A stretch of 64,000 nt of DNA from Ganoderma boninense (lineage: Eukaryota > Basidiomycota > Agaricomycetes > Polyporales > Polyporaceae): the NCBI GenBank assembly GCA_002900995.3, contig CM035312.1, forward strand, positions 744,001 to 808,000, given 5' to 3'. The translations under genes and the position numbers were made by a program. How positions within the stretch are numbered: the first letter of the stretch is position 1; each line of letters starts with the position of its first letter. Below, one piece after another: positions 24,248 through 38,667 of the stretch. The notes under the pieces are model-generated. The model saw only the letters and a list, made by a program, of their open reading frames with translations. It ran no database searches and was not told the origin of the DNA.

Positions 24248-24560
24248 TGGAATTTGGAAAGATAACATACCGGACTACATTCCACACTGTACTAGACATC
24301 TCACACATTTTTCGTATATACATCACCTCGCAGTGCTGATCTCGAGTCTCGACGCTCATCCCGCAGTGCCAAGGATTAATGTCGGCCAGGCTACGAGCGC
24401 TCGTGAAGGGATGCTAGCGCCCATCGTCCTGTGGCTGGTGCGGAGTTTGAACCTTGTACGATCAACTGCTTGCCGTTTCCGTCCGTAGGACAGAGCCCAG
24501 TGTTATCCCCAGTCCGCACGCCAAAATCCTCAAGACTCCGCCGCCGACGACACATTCGCC
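24248..24560. other. Intergenic NAA15 to RPL42
   Basis: This 313-bp interval holds the NAA15 terminator region and the RPL42 promoter. I see no TATA box or other clear element. Confidence 0.5.
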
Positions 24561-25258
<698 letters not shown>

Positions 25259-25656
25259 TCGTCTCTGCATTGTCCTCTTATCCTTGTCTCGCTATCCGTA
25301 TCATCGCTGCCACTATCTACCATCCGCGCATTATGTAGTATGCACGCCTCATGCATATGCGACGACACACGTCACAAAATTGTATTCTTATGGGTCTCAA
25401 AGGCGTCCCTGGATTACAGCTCGATTGTTTGTGTGCGACTAAACATAGGTGATACAATGCGACAGCGACAAAAAGCGATAGCATATACTGTCGAGGAACA
25501 AGTCACGCATTCTTCGAGAGTCGGTGCAAACGTACTGGGAATAGTGGCACCTGCATGACACCCAAAGAACGAAAGGACAATGGCATACATACGGAGACAT
25601 ATACTGTAGAAGGGCGGAGGACTTCAGATGGATTTCATGCCGAGAAGACCAGCCGA
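25259..25656. other. Convergent intergenic region
   Basis: This is the 3' flank between RPL42 and the CCCH zinc-finger gene. No coding frame is supported. Confidence 0.5.
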
Positions 25657-28280
25657 CTACGACACTCCGTTCACGCCTTCATGATGCGACGATTGGGTGC
25701 TGCTGGCGGAAGGACTCTTCGCGTGCCCGGCTCCTGGCACAATCAAAACACGGAGGGCTTCCACGGTCTGCAAAGTTGTCGTCATCTTCGTCGACAGTTC
25801 TTGGATGACCTGTGTCTGCGTCGCACACAGAGAGTCTTGCAGGCCCTGAAGTTGCGGGGCAATGAGTTGGGGGATCGACTTGGCGAGGTAAGGTGCGAGT
25901 TGCTTAACGACTGCGTCTCCCGTGGGTTCAGCAGGCTGATGCGCAGAGGACGAGCTCTGCGAGATGTATGCCCGCACTGCCGCGTTGAGCGCGCGCATCT
26001 CGGAGATCATCCTGTCTGCCTGTGTGGAGTCGCCGGACGACGACGGCTGCGCGTTCTGCAGCTGTGGCGGTCGGTCGTCTATAAGCACAACGGGGACACG
26101 GACTCGGCCCGCACAACGCACCTCCTCGAGCTGCTGCCGCAACTGGACGTTCTCTGCCTGCAGTGTCATGTTCTCCGTCTGGAGGCGTTCGTTGTACCCC
26201 GCCAACTGGGCGACCTCCTGCGAGAGCCGCGCGACGTGCTGGCCAGTCACCGCTGCGTTCTGTTGCAGCGTTTGTAGCGTCCGGAGCTGCTCGTCGGTCA
26301 GTGCTGCCGTGCGCGGCTCGGGCGCCTTCGCCTCTACGGAGCCCGTTGACGCGAGGACGATTGCCTGGACGTTCTCCGCCACGATCGCGTCCAACTGCTC
26401 GAGCAGCGACTGATCCTGTTGCACCCCGCGCTCGAGCGCGCCAAGGCGGTCCTCGAAGTTCGCCAGTGTGTCCCGGATCTTCTGCAGCTCCGCGGGGACG
26501 ATGGATTCAGCCAGGAATGTGCTGGCTGGGCTTGAGGCCGTCTCTCCGTTCCCGTTCCCGCCACCAGATCCACGGTTATGCTGCAGTTGGTTAGACAGGT
26601 TCTCCCAGCGCGCGTCCACGGTTTTAAACAACAGCTGCAGCTGCGAAACAGATCCTTTGAGCGCTCCAGTTTGGGTGGCGAACGCTTGCTTGTCCTTCTG
26701 CGCATTTGCGCCGTTGTCCAGTTCCGCCGGCGGCGAGTGCTTGTTTGTGTATGTGGGCCAGAACTTGGCGGCCGACAAATTGTTAATGATCTTCTTCATC
26801 TCGTCCGTCTTCTGTGCAAGCTGCCCTTGCAGTGTATGCAAGTGACCTTCTATCACCGTCCTGTCCTCGACTGGTAATGTCTGGTAGCTGAAAGATTCGA
26901 CTAGCTGCTTATAGTCACGAATATCGTTCTCCATCGACCGGCAGTCATTATGGATCCGCGTGGCCGCTGCCAGAAGCCTATGGTGGGCAAAATCAAAGGC
27001 AACAAGCAACATATGCGGTGTCGGGTTTGTTTGTTCATTCAGCCAGCTTTCGAGCACACTGCAGGACTCACTCGATGCGGCTTGTCCAGACCTTGTGCTT
27101 CTCTTCTGCGGAGAGCTCTCCCAACGCCACGCTTTGTCCCGACGCTTTGGGCACCGCGGACGATACGGCAGCAGCTGCATTCGAAATCTGTTGCCACTGG
27201 AGGGTTGAGGATTCAAGCATGTTCTTGATGGCATCCCGGTTCGGCACGCTTGAGGAAGATTGGAACGGAGCCACACTTGCGCTCGAAGTCGTCGCACTCG
27301 CTGTAGCCTGTGGCGGCAGTGGCGCCGCCGAATTAGTCAACGCCTCAGAAACGGACGCAGGTGCAGGGACTCGGGAGGTCGGCTGCCGAGACGAGACCCG
27401 GGTGCTCGCGATGCTTTCGTCTCTTCTACTTCCATACGACGCCCCACCCACCGACGCCGGCCCCACGTCCTTCATCATCACGTCCACCGTCTCCATCTTC
27501 GGGACCGGGGCGTGCGGATTACGTGCGTGAGTCCCATTCCTTGGGCCGTCGGGGATCGTCCCGGACGGTCGCATGGCTCGTGGCGCAGTCGCTGAGGGTG
27601 GCGTGCGCGCCCTCCCGCGCGGCACGGGCGAGCGCGAACGCGAACTGCGTCCGTACGCCCGCACCGCTGCCGCCGCGGCGTATTCCCGGTCGCGGCTGAT
27701 CGACCGCCGTCCGCGGAGGCGCTGCGCGAGCGGAGGCGACGCTGCCAGGCCCGCTCGCTCGCGACTGTCCGTCCGGCGGCGGGCGACGCTCCCGCTCTGG
27801 CTGAGGGCGGGCGACCGCTCGTGCTTACGCCCGGGGCTGATCGAGCGATGGCGGGCCGCGCTTGCGATGTAGTGTTGCTGGTGGTAGCCGTGATGGCTGG
27901 GGCCCGCACGGCCAGGGGAGCGCGGGCGGCCGACAATGCGCTGGTACTCGTCGTCGGTGAGGTGCTGGATCGGGGGTTCGCCCGAGGGCCGAGCATGGTG
28001 CCAGTGCTCGCCGTCGGTGGGGTGCGCGAAGTAGCACACTTTGCTGCGAGGACAGCCGAGGCCGCCGTCGAGCCGCTTGTAGGGTCGGCCATTGCTGTCG
28101 AACCACTGGGCGGGTGCTCAACGTTTCGCTAGCATAGTTGGAGGGGGAGATAGGGGCAGGGGGGAGAATATGGGAGGCGGAGAGGGTATTGGGAACGGGA
28201 ACGGGGAAGAGAGAGGAACATACATGACACCTGCGGTCTGGGTTGAATGGCTTTCGCGCTATCTTGTCTTGGGGTGACAT
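25657..28280 (-). CDS. CCCH zinc-finger coiled-coil protein
   Basis: The start ATG is at 28280 (MSPQDKIARKPFNPDRRCH). A first intron with donor GTATGT leads to WFDSNGRPYKRLDGGLGC. Together they make one CCCH-type finger, C-x18-C-x5-C-x3-H (CPRSKVCYFAHP), whose first Cys lies on exon 1. A Ser/Arg-rich region follows (residues about 60-200, many RSxSP motifs) and then Ala/Ser-rich sequence. The C-terminal half is predicted helical and coiled coil: heptads such as LARLSQEVAQLAGYNERLQ and NMTLQAENVQLRQQLEEV, plus Gln-rich stretches. CCCH fingers usually bind RNA, and RS-type regions suggest a nuclear or splicing-speckle location; both are inference. I do not recognise an orthologue. The protein is about 830 residues. 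Confidence 0.8.
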
Positions 28281-28742
28281 TTCTTATTGCTTTTAGGATC
28301 TTCTGACTGTGATCGTATTAGTTGAAGCAGGCAGAGGTGGCTGGCAGCAGCTGGTAACATGAAGGTGGGGAGGAAGGTGGGAAGGCGAATGCAACGCCGA
28401 TGCCGTATACTTAAGGAGAATATCTAGACTCGATTCGTCGAGCGGGACTGTTTCTCTTATCTTGTCATATCTAGACATCATTGCATTACGAAACGTACAG
28501 CCCATTCTACACAGCAGCATTCCCATGTTCGGTGTACAAAAACGAGGACAATTGCCCTTTCGACGTCTCTGAGGCTGTGTGCGTATGCAATGGGCGGGTA
28601 TAATTGGGCGGCACACTGAACACAAACTGGTGGGGCTCTGAATATTCTGAATATTCGTGCCCCGAAGAGAAAGGCGTACGAAAAGATGCCGGCCAGACGA
28701 TGCATGAATGACGAACAACAGAAATGTCCGCTCGAAAAGGTG
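28281..28742. other. Intergenic
   Basis: This holds the promoter side of the CCCH gene and the 3' flank of the small gene at 28743. No supported gene is present. Confidence 0.45.
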
Positions 28743-29487
28743 CTATTTCGAGTCCAGTGCCTCCAAATGATCCACCAGCTCCTCCATAACTGACTTGGTC
28801 CGTCTATGGTTTGCACCGTCTGCGAGAGTGGATGTGGGGGGTATCGGAACACCCGAGAATCGCTTAGTGGGGACGAGCGGTGTGGACATGGGCTCAAACC
28901 CTGGGGCGATCCTTCGGAGCGCTTCACGTTTCCGTCGCTCATTCTCTTCAGCTCGTGCCTTGAGGTGAGCGTCACGGCGAGCAGCGTGCGCAGCAAGGGT
29001 AGATCTTCGAGAGGCCTCCACTGTCAGGACGTGCGGTTCAAGGGTGAACGGGTATACGAACTGTGCAGCGCTTCAGTCCGAAGGTGTAACCGTGACGGAT
29101 CATCCGACTGCGAACTCACGTATGCGGTCACGCTATCTGGTAGAGGATGGATATCTGGCGGAAATTGCACCTTCATAACATCCATAAGAACCCTTCATAT
29201 ATGTAGAACGATGCTTAAAACGGACTGGTCGAGGAAGTCGCAAACTGGGGGACTTGATCAATGGTAGACCGGAGGCGGCTGCGTATTGCGACTGGGCTAG
29301 CAAACAACCGTTAATTCAGAAGGATGCTGCTAGGAGGCATGGTGGACTTACATTTGGACATCGTTGATCGTAGGTGCCTGAAAGATGGTTGCAATACAAG
29401 GGCTGTGGACTGCTGGGGATGAGGTCGAGGAGCACAGAGTCAGAGACGATCGGATCTCCGCTGCAGTACGCGCTGCCAGTGCGTCAT
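28743..29487 (-). CDS. Small conserved-looking protein, function unknown
   Basis: The last exon (about 29022-28743) is clearly coding: a basic helix (AHAARRDAHLKARAEENERR), then RIAPGFEPMSTPLVPTKRF, and the C-terminal end MEELVDHLEALDSK, a potential amphipathic helix. An upstream exon ends VQFPPDIHPLPDSVTAY at GTGAGT near 29120. Earlier exons with APTINDVQ and VAIRSRLRSTIDQVPQF are plausible. ATG 29487 (MTHWQR) is a tentative start, and the splice between the second and third parts is unresolved. The product is probably 150-160 residues with no domain I can name. It is divergent from LTN1, 139 bp apart. Confidence 0.5.
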
Positions 29488-29626
29488 GGCTTCCAGATGC
29501 GGCGGTGCCGGATTCGGTGTACGAGACTCACGAAGACTCAATCGACGACAACCATACATAAGCAAGCACCGTCCTCCATGTTTCTCATCTAGCTCCTTTC
29601 TTTCCTCGCTCTCATATCTCGACATA

Positions 29627-32600
29627 ATGGCACCAAAGAGCAAGTCTTCCGCGTCGTCCGGTACCCGCAAAAAACATGCGCGCAAGGCTGCCGCCGCCCA
29701 GGGCGTCGTAGAGGAACCGCCGGTGCCCAAGGAGAAGAAGCCCAAGGGCAAGGATAAGAAGAGCAAGAAAGAGCCGCGCAAAAAGGTCTACATCCCTCCA
29801 GTCAAGCCTGCTCCAGTGCTTCCCGATCCTCTTGATACTCTGGGTCTGGCTCAGAAGCTCCCTGCCGAACTGGTCGTCGTGCTCCGGCTACTCGGGAAGA
29901 AGGACGCGACTACCAAACGCCGCGCTCTTGAGGACTTGCAGACCGCTTGGCTCGGGCGCGCAAAGAAAGGCGAAGAGGGGGAGTACCTCCTTTACACTTT
30001 GCAGGAGATCATCCCTGTCTGGGTGCGTCCGTCCTCTTCTACCAAATACTGATTCTTACACTTCCGGTCAAAGTTACACCATCTCCCTGCTCTGTTCATC
30101 CACCCCTCAAGACGAATACGACTGCAGGCCATTGGCCTTCACTCTTCCTTCCTCCAGATCCCCAATCTCCGCGCCCAGATCTTCTTCCAGATCCGCGAGG
30201 TCCTCTCATCTGACCAGACAGAATCTGTCCTTGGCTCATGGGGTCTCGCCGCACACGATGCTGACCGTCAAGTCTCCTCCTTTGCCCGCGACTCCTGGCA
30301 TCGGTACGTCTCCGCCTCTGGTCCCTCTTCTGACAAGCTTCTCCTGGACGTCACACTCCTCCCGCACCTCTGGGAGTTCGTCCAGCGGACTCTTCTTGAT
30401 CCTGCCGGGGTCTATCTCTACATCAATCCCCCACAGCCGGTCATCCCCATCCACACCCCAGGCAAGAAGGGCAGCGGTCGCGGGACGCCAGTACGACGCG
30501 ATACGGAGCCCGCGAGTCCGCGCGCGAAGGCTGACGAGGACGAGGAGAACGAGCAGGACCGGAAGGCGCGATTGCGCGTCGGTGCATTCGGTGCGACCGA
30601 GTGGGTCCTGAGTGGGTGTCCTACGTCTCTTGCGGAGCGCATGTACATGTATTCAATGCAGTCGTTTCCCCTTCTTTCCCTCCCCCCTCTCTTTCTGCCC
30701 GCACATCCCCTTTTAGATGCAAAGTACGCTACACCGAACAGGGTGGAAGAGAAGGCAAAAACGACAGCGGATGATAATGAAAAGAAGGAGAAGGAGGGCG
30801 TGGAGGATGTGTTCCTCGGGCCGCTCGCGAACCCGGCGCTGTGGTCTTCACTTTACTGCGGGAAGTCGCCTCCATTTGTTGAGACAGAGAGTTTCGGATT
30901 TGAACAGCCTGTGGTGAGACGCTCGGCATGGTCTCTGCTTCTGACATTAGTCCAGAAATGCAAGGGTAAGTGTGACGGAAGGGAGCGCATATAATGTATG
31001 CTAACTCCTGGGTTTCGCAGGGCATCTGGACCCTCTTGTTCCCGTTCTGAGCGGTGCTATATTGCGATCTGCCTGGGTAGAAATCGATCCAAATGTCAAG
31101 GGCGCGATGTGGCAACCGCTCCTCATATTCCTGAAGGGTACGGGGTTCCCAGTTATCCTAGCACTGGATTGCATCTGACGCAGAATGGATGCAGATCATC
31201 CAAACGCATGGACACTAGAAGCGGAAGCTGGAAGGGAGGACGAAGATGAGTCGGATTCTGATGACGATGAGGAGATGCCGAAGCCTCCCCCCAAACCCTC
31301 TCCTCTGCTGTCGAGCCCATCACAAGCATATACGGAGTTCCTGCAGTTCCTTGCTACAGGTTGCTCCGGATCTCCACTGCAAGGATATCCTACTGTCCTC
31401 ATCATCCTGTCTACGATTCCCTCGTCTGTAAGCACACTCACGCGAAGCCGCCGTTTTCAGACCACTGATAAAGTGTATAGGTTATCGCAGCTTCCTCAGA
31501 GCACCCCCTCGAGGACCTGTTCACGTCCTTCTGGGCAGCCGTCGACGCACGTGTACTCAACTCCCTCGACCGTGTAGCCGCATCCACTGCGTTCCTGGCG
31601 TCCATCCTCGAGTCGCTCGTGTTTGTTTCCCGACGAATACTTACGTCACCGGAAGATGAAGCAGCATCTCTTATCAAGGGCAAGGCAGCAGTAGAAGCAC
31701 ACTCAAACGCAGACGCCGATGCCGCGGTGAAGGCGCTCATCCAGGACCAGACAAAACGAGTTTGGGAGGAGTTGTCTTCTGGGCGACTGAAGATTGAGGG
31801 CAAGGCTGCAGGCGCGAAGCTCGCAAAGACGCTCACAGATCTGCATAAGCTTCGTTCAGGTATGACGAGTCTCTCGTTGAATGTGAAGTGGTTGCTCATG
31901 AGCCATCTCTATCTTAGACCTGTTCAGCGCGGCTTGGGGAGTCATCTCATCCTCCATCCAGGGCACCCTTTCCTCTACCGCTGAGGCTGTCTCAGCGCCG
32001 ACCTTGGTGCCTGAACTCCTGCAGCAGTTCTCTGTCTCTCTCGAGAAAGGGAATGTTCCAGGAGATGCTGCTCACGATCTCTTGCTCTCGGTAGTGAGGA
32101 CGACGCTAGACCAATGCGCAGCTTTGCTACAGGCTGAGGAGGCGGAGGCCGCTCGCGTGTCTTCCCTCGTCGGGATCCTCGACAAGTTCGGCGAGCTGGT
32201 GTTCAGCGACGAGGATCTGGCGAAGGTCCGTGTGTTTTATATCATTAAATCTGACGAGGTTGACTGATGGGTTTGTTCCAGAGTGTGGACGGCTTGGTCC
32301 AGTCCCAGACGAATCGTCTTCTTGCGACGATGCCCTCACTCTTGCTGCTGTACCTCAAGTTCCGCAACGACCAGGCGGCCGCCTCGTCCGTATGGCACCG
32401 CGTACTCGAAACCGTAGGACGGAGCCCTGAGGAATTCAACGCGATGTTCCCGGCTCTCCTTGACGCTGCAGAGAGCAAACAGCTGCCATCCTACCTCCAG
32501 CCACAAGGGGAGGAGCTTGAACAAGCCATGGGCAGCTTACTGACTGAAGCTCTCTGCGCTTCACCAAACCCATCTCGTGTATCGCTGATCCGCAGGATTT

Positions 32601-35600
32601 TCGTGTCATACCGTATGTTGCATTCCGGCTGCCTCTGCCTCACCTCACTGATCCTGATGGGATTACTATGAAGAGCACTTCCTCTCTTGCAGCTCTCGCG
32701 AGAAGCTTCTCGGTACTGTTGCGGACGGGTTTGTTTCTACGTTGAAGGGCGCCTTTCGCGACGAGAAGGCGTCCGTGGAATCGTTCACTCCCACTCTGGA
32801 CCTGCTACATGGCGTCATCGAACAGGACCCGTCTTCAGCCTTGACCGAGGGCTGCGCATCCTCGCTGATCCCGCACATCTTCTTACTCGCTTTCCTGCTG
32901 CCACAAGTTCGCTCAGTGGATGCTAAGCAACAGACCGTTGCGAGAGCTTTATGGGACAAGTGGTTGGCAAACTCACCTGAGGAGGTTAAGGGCACGACGC
33001 GGTCGGTCATCAAGGACCTCTTACGTCAGCTGCTCTTCGACATCTCTAGCCAACCTACGTGTGTACATTTGCCAAGATTTCACTTTGCTCACGCTGATCC
33101 GAAGTCATTCTAGGCCCGAGCAACTGTTGCGGACTATATCTGCATTTTCTTCCAGTGCAGAGATCGACGTCCTGGCCGACATATTCCCGTCGCGTGCGGA
33201 GCTGGACGGCATGCTCGATATGCTGCCCTCGACGCCTATCGACGCAAGCTTGGCAGTTGTGGACCCTCTCGTGCCGCCAAGTGTGCAATACCGCTCGCCG
33301 AAAATCCGGAAAGATGGGTTTGACACGCAAGGACTCGCAAAGTACGCGCGCACCGTGCAGGGCCTCCTCTTGTACCTTGTGGACGACCGGCAGACCGCGA
33401 AGGAGAATCCTTGGGTTCTTCACCATTTACTCGCCCTTGCCTTGTATGCGGAGGAGTCAAGACACCTACCTGCCGTGGAGAGCCCTGTGTTCTCCAACAC
33501 CGTCAGCCGCGCCACTCTGCAGGGCATTCTGGACAGGGTGCAGCAGGTCACCGCCTATCTTCTCTCCTCGACTGCAGATGAGAAGTGGCACGCCGCCGTC
33601 ACGAATGTTCTCGCGGGCCAGGCCGCGGCAACCAGCCTGAACGGCGTCGGGCAACTTGTCGTCGACTTGGTTAACCGCGTCAGGCGCCATGACTCCATTC
33701 GCGAGTCGCGCATCCTGCACACGATCCTGCGGCACGCGCTCAGCACCGCGACGAAGGCAGACGCCGAGCAGTGGATGTTGGTCGCCCGGAAACTCGAGAA
33801 GCTAGGCAAGTAATCCCTCAATATATGCGCTCTTCTTACTTACCTCTATCTGTCCCGCTAATGAATGTCTTACAGCACCCCACACCTCCTTCGCGATCAT
33901 CTTCTCCATAACTCGTTACGCCCCTGAACCGACTCGCCTCGAGCGCTTCAGAAACGAGCTCGCGGCGGGCACACTCGGTATCCCCGCGTCGAAGGCAAAT
34001 ACGGAGGGATTGTGGCTTCTACGGAACCTCGCGGCGTCCGCGCCGGACCCGGACAGTGACATTGTATTCCTCCCGCAGCAGCGCGCGGTAAACCTCATCA
34101 AGGCGTGCCAGCAATGGATCACGTCGGATGAGGACTTGGAGGAGGACGTGCAAAGCGAGATGACGCTGGTCTTTGCGAGTCTGGTGCCGCTCCTGTCGAA
34201 CATCCCTGGAGGGCACTGGGATCTTGTTTTCGATGTGGTGGAAAACAACCTCGAGGTGAAGACAGGGACATCCGTGCTATTTGGTGATTACAACAGCTGA
34301 CTGTCCTTCAGAACTCTACTCTGGAAGACCCTTCTACCTATGTTTCGCTGAGCAGGACATTGCAATTGTTCCTAGTGATTGAGGATTTCGCTTCATCAAA
34401 CAAGACCCTCAAGGCGGTGTGGGATGAGAGGCGGTCTGCCAACCTTACTCTCATCCGGGACATCATTTCACTCAAGCTCGGTATGTGCTACGACACGCGT
34501 GTTTTAACGGGTGCTAACAGACTCTCAGATGATACCAAGGTTTCTACTCCTCTGTCCCATTGCCGCGAACTTGCACTGCAGATCGTCCAAGACCTTCCCA
34601 CGTCCCTTCTTACCCGTGAGACGCTCCCAAAAATGTGCCACTTGGTCACCGACGGCTCTGTGGACGTCCAGCGGATGGCGTACCAGCTTTTGCAAGAGGC
34701 GGCAAAGAAGTACACTGAAGAGCTGGTCGTCGAGGCCGCCGTTGATACCGAAGACAGTGTCAAATCGGAACTGCCGGCTGAACTACTGGATATTTTGCAA
34801 CGCACCTTGAACCAGGAGGAAGGGGAGGAGTATGGAGAGGTACATTGGTTCTCTTGGCTGCCCCTGAGATGACACTCACCGCCGTCCCGCAGGATTGGTT
34901 CGGCTACATACTTGCCTGGATGGTGACCTACGATTTGTTCACTGGCGCCGTAAGTCCCATAATAGCCGATGCATTGCTTTTTGCTAACCATAGTTCTTCC
35001 AGTCCCTGAAAGTGAAGTCGGGCTATATTGATCAGCTCAAAGACCTCGACCTTGTCGGCTCCAAACTTCTGCCGGCCGTGTTCGGCCTGCTCGAATTATA
35101 CGGGGGGATGCCAAAAGCGTTCAAACTCGAACTATGGGACGTGGACGAGTTCTATCTCGAGCGTGAGTTCTGTCACCATTTAACGGACTGTGTCTTATAA
35201 ACCCTCTTACTAAACTCCGGTCAACCGTAACTTAGTCTACAACTCGGACACGCCGCTATCGCTCCGTCTGCTCACTGCCCACCTGTACTACCGCGCGCTG
35301 CTCATAGTGCCTTCGCTCGTCCGCGCGTGGCTCGGCGACTGCCGCGACCGCCAGCTGCACACCACCGTCACTGCATACACTTCCCGTCACTTCTCCCCTG
35401 CGATCATCCGCACCGAGCTTGGGCGTGTCAAGGATCCGGACGCAGTGCAAGAGCTGGGCGGCGAAAACGAAAACGTTACGATCAAGGTTGCTAACGCCGT
35501 CAACGAGGTCACGGCCGCGTACGCCGTCGATGAATTGAAGCTCGAGCTGACGATCAAGCTCCCCGTGGACTGGCCACTGCACACAATCGACATCCGGGAC

Positions 35601-36111
35601 TCTCGGCTCGTCGGAGTCACGGAAGACCGGTGGAGAGCGTGGGTGCTGGGTGTGCGCCAAATCCTGACGTTCAGAGTACGTTTCACCTCCGGCGGATGAG
35701 AGACTCGTTTGTCGAGCCTGCTGACTGATTTGTATTGACGTTCGCAGAGCGGGAGCATCGTGGACGGGCTGAGCTTCTTCCTCAAGAACGTCACGTCGCA
35801 CTTCGAAGGGATCGCCGAGTGCGCAATTTGCTACTCGTACGTGCAACGGCTCAGCGCCCACTTACGGATGAGATGGATTTTAAGGGCTAATGTTTTTTGT
35901 CTAGCATCGTCAATGCTTCCGATGGGAGCTTGCCGCGCAAGCCCTGCAAGACCTGCAAAAACCGTTTCCATGCCGCATGTCTTTACAAGGTCCGTGGCCC
36001 CCTCAAATGAGTGCGGCGATGTGCCTAGGCTGACAATTTCTGCAGTGGTTTAACACGAGCCATTCGTCGAGCTGTCCGCTTTGCCGCTCCGAAATCATGA
36101 CAGGAAAATGA
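29627..36111 (+). CDS. LTN1: E3 ubiquitin ligase listerin (ribosome quality control)
   Basis: A multi-exon gene with about 1,700 codons. Listerin/Rkr1 ubiquitinates nascent chains stalled on 60S subunits. The N-terminus is Lys/Ala-rich (MAPKSKSSASSGTRKKHARK) followed by the conserved start of the helical array: KLPAELVVVLRLLGKKDATT and KRRALEDLQTAW, then EYLLYTLQEIIPVW. Long HEAT/ARM-like repeats occupy the middle. The C-terminus is the diagnostic RING-CH: CAIC, then a loop SIVNASDGSLPRKPC, CKTC, FHAACLYKWF and SSSCPLCRSEI, stopping soon after at 36109-36111. The ATG at 29627 starts the recognised N-terminus. It converges on the P450 gene, with 249 bp between stops. Confidence 0.92.
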
Positions 36112-36360
36112 ATCGCGCCTTTTTCGAACCGAAGTGCAAAGAAAGCACAGGCCAGCCACCACGTCCGCGACGAAATTCACAAGCAACGTTTCTGTTAATG
36201 TACCTCCCTGTTCCTCTGTAGCATGTCGTCGCAATTGCGTAGAAGATTGTATACTGTATCCTATCCAATAGAAATACACACACCATCTCGTGCAAGTCCA
36301 TCCATCCAACATCCCCTCGTCCACGGCGTTTACCTTTTACATAACCTCCGAGCCAAAACC

Positions 36361-38667
36361 TTACACCTGCCTGCGCTTCATGCCAACCTTGCAGTCAACC
36401 GGCTTGCGCAGGAAGCCTTCCCTCGTGTCAAGCTGCAACTCCGAAATCAGCACAACTCTCTCCACACCCCCACATGCTCGGCGCAAGAGAAACGTACCTC
36501 AGCGGTCGGGTCCTCGAGCACGAACTCGTACCGGCGAAAGATGGACGCGACGATGACGAGCAGCTCCAAGTTCGCCAGGTTCCTCCCCACGCAGCTCCTG
36601 CACAAATCGTACCCGTTTGTCAGCCACTCGCTCCATCTTCGTCTCGCCGTGAGAACAAGGACGGGAGGGGCAGACGCACCTGGGCCCGAACGAGAACGGG
36701 TTGAACGTCTTCTGCATGAGGTTCTTGTCGCCTTCGAACCAGCGCTCGGGGCGGTACGCGTCGGCGTCCTCGCCCCAGACCTCCCTGTCGCGGTGGATCG
36801 TGTACGTCGGCACGCTCAGCACCGTGCCCTCGGGGAAGAACCGGCCGCACACCGTCAGGCCGCCCTCTGGCACGAGCCGGGGCAGGCCGATGCCCGACGG
36901 CGCGTGGATGCGGAGCGCCTCGTTGATGACGGCCTCGATGTACGGGAGACGCTTGACCTGCTCGAAGGCGGCGATCGGGTCGTCGTCGGAGCCCAGCGCC
37001 GCGTCAAGCTCCGCTTGGAGCTTGCGCTGCGCCGCCTGGTTGCGCGCGAGCCAGTATGTGATGGCGCAGGAGGAGCTGTGAAGGACGGGACGAGGAGACA
37101 GACACGGAGCGTCAGCGTCAGATAGAAGATAGGAATTGGAACCGGGCAGGGGAGCCACTTCTGTACCCCGCCCCCGCGTCAGCGCAGATACCTGGGCAGA
37201 TCCGCAGCTGCGCGGGGTGGGTCAGCCCTCGCCCGGCGAACCCGAAAGACTCACTTGGAAGTCGTGTCACTCCCCGCGATCAGCTGCGTGAGCGCCTCTG
37301 CCGTGAGTTCCTCCCTGCCCATCGGGTTCCCGCTATCGTCGCGCCCCTCCTGGAGCTTCGCGAGGAGGTCGACGCGGTCGGACGGGCTGCCCAGACGCTG
37401 CGCGACGGCCGCGACCGCGAGTCCTGCGAGGCGCTGCACGGCCTGGTTGCCCTTCGCGAACCACGGGATGCGTTTCGCGAGCGGGCGCCAGTGCGGGGGG
37501 AGCACGCCCATGGACGCGGAGTACTCGCCGCGGTCGTTGAGTACCTTCACGGCGGGGAAGTGCTCGATCTGGATCTCCTTGGAGGACGTGGAGGAGCCGT
37601 AGGACTCCATCGCTGCCTCGTATGAAACCGCGACGGGCGCGGAGTCCTTGCACGCGACGAGCATGCCGAAGGGTGCCCCGAACGCGAGGTCGCCTGCGGT
37701 CGCGTCGTGTCAGTGAAATTACCAACGCCATGGTGGAAGTGCGAACTAAGTGGCGTTCGGTGATCCGCGTGTCGCCGGTGATTGCGACTGCGATAGTGGG
37801 GGCGGGGGAAGGGAGGAGAAGAGAGGAGGGAGTGCTTACCGATGATGTCAAATGCGAGATAGTTGTACCATGGCAGACAGTCGTACCACACCCTGCCCTC
37901 GCTGCCGTGCCAGCCGCCTTCGCCCTCCACGCCCGAGAGGTCCTTTACGCCGCCCTCGCAGAGCTTGTCCCACTGCTCGAAAAGCGTGCCGAGGTGCTCG
38001 CGGACGTGCGGCTCGAACTCGAGGACGTTTTTCTGCGCGAAGATGTTGGAGACGATCTTGCGCTTGCGCGCGTGCTGGACGCGAGAACGGGTGTTGAACA
38101 GCCCGCGTTGGATGGACACGAACGCGTCGTAGAACGTCGACTTGAGGGTGCCGGTGCCGTGCCCATAGACGACCTGTAGCGCTTCGGGGTCCGAAATGGA
38201 GAGATGGTTCGGTGCGATGCGCACAAAGGTGCCTATATGCGTGTGTATATGCGTCAGCCTGCGTCCACGGTTGCAGCTTCCAAGACGTGCACAAGTCGGT
38301 TCCGGGAGAACGGCGGAAGTCGGGCAGGAATACACTCAGTTGCGCCCCGAGGCTAGTTCTCGTGGGCGCGCCCTTTTCCTGGGTCGCGAGTAGCCCGCGA
38401 CGCCGGGCGGAGCATAAACGGAAGGTATTGGGGGGGTGACTAACCGTATTGCTCGTGCAGCTTATGGACCTGTTCGGAGCGATGCCCATGGGCTGCCGTG
38501 TATCCCAGCCAAACGTCGGAGAACTTGGCGAGAAGAGGGCCGGGATAGCTGCGGATGTGGTGGGAGTCGACAAGATAGGGTACGAGGTGGAAGAGAACGA
38601 TGGCCCCGAGGCCTACGACGGCCCAAGTGGCGAAGTCGAGGGTGCGGAGGGCCTCAAAGAAGGACAT
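36361..38667 (-). CDS. Cytochrome P450, CYP53-like (benzoate 4-monooxygenase type)
   Basis: The start MSFFEALRTLDFATWAVVGL at 38667 is a membrane anchor, followed by SYPGPLLAKFSDVWLGYTA. Further landmarks: GHGTGTLKSTFYDAFVSI, LEFEPHVREHLGTLF, I-helix AGSDTTS, K-helix EALR, AYRPERW, and the heme loop FSFGPR|SCVGRN split by a phase-2 intron. The tail runs DTREGFLRKPVDCKVGMK to the TAA at 36361-36363. These phrases resemble fungal CYP53, which para-hydroxylates benzoate in the ER with a CPR partner and feeds aromatic degradation. The substrate is inferred from family resemblance only. About 500 residues, usual length. Several introns are present, including ones at the heme loop and at AGSDTTSK. 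Confidence 0.85.
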
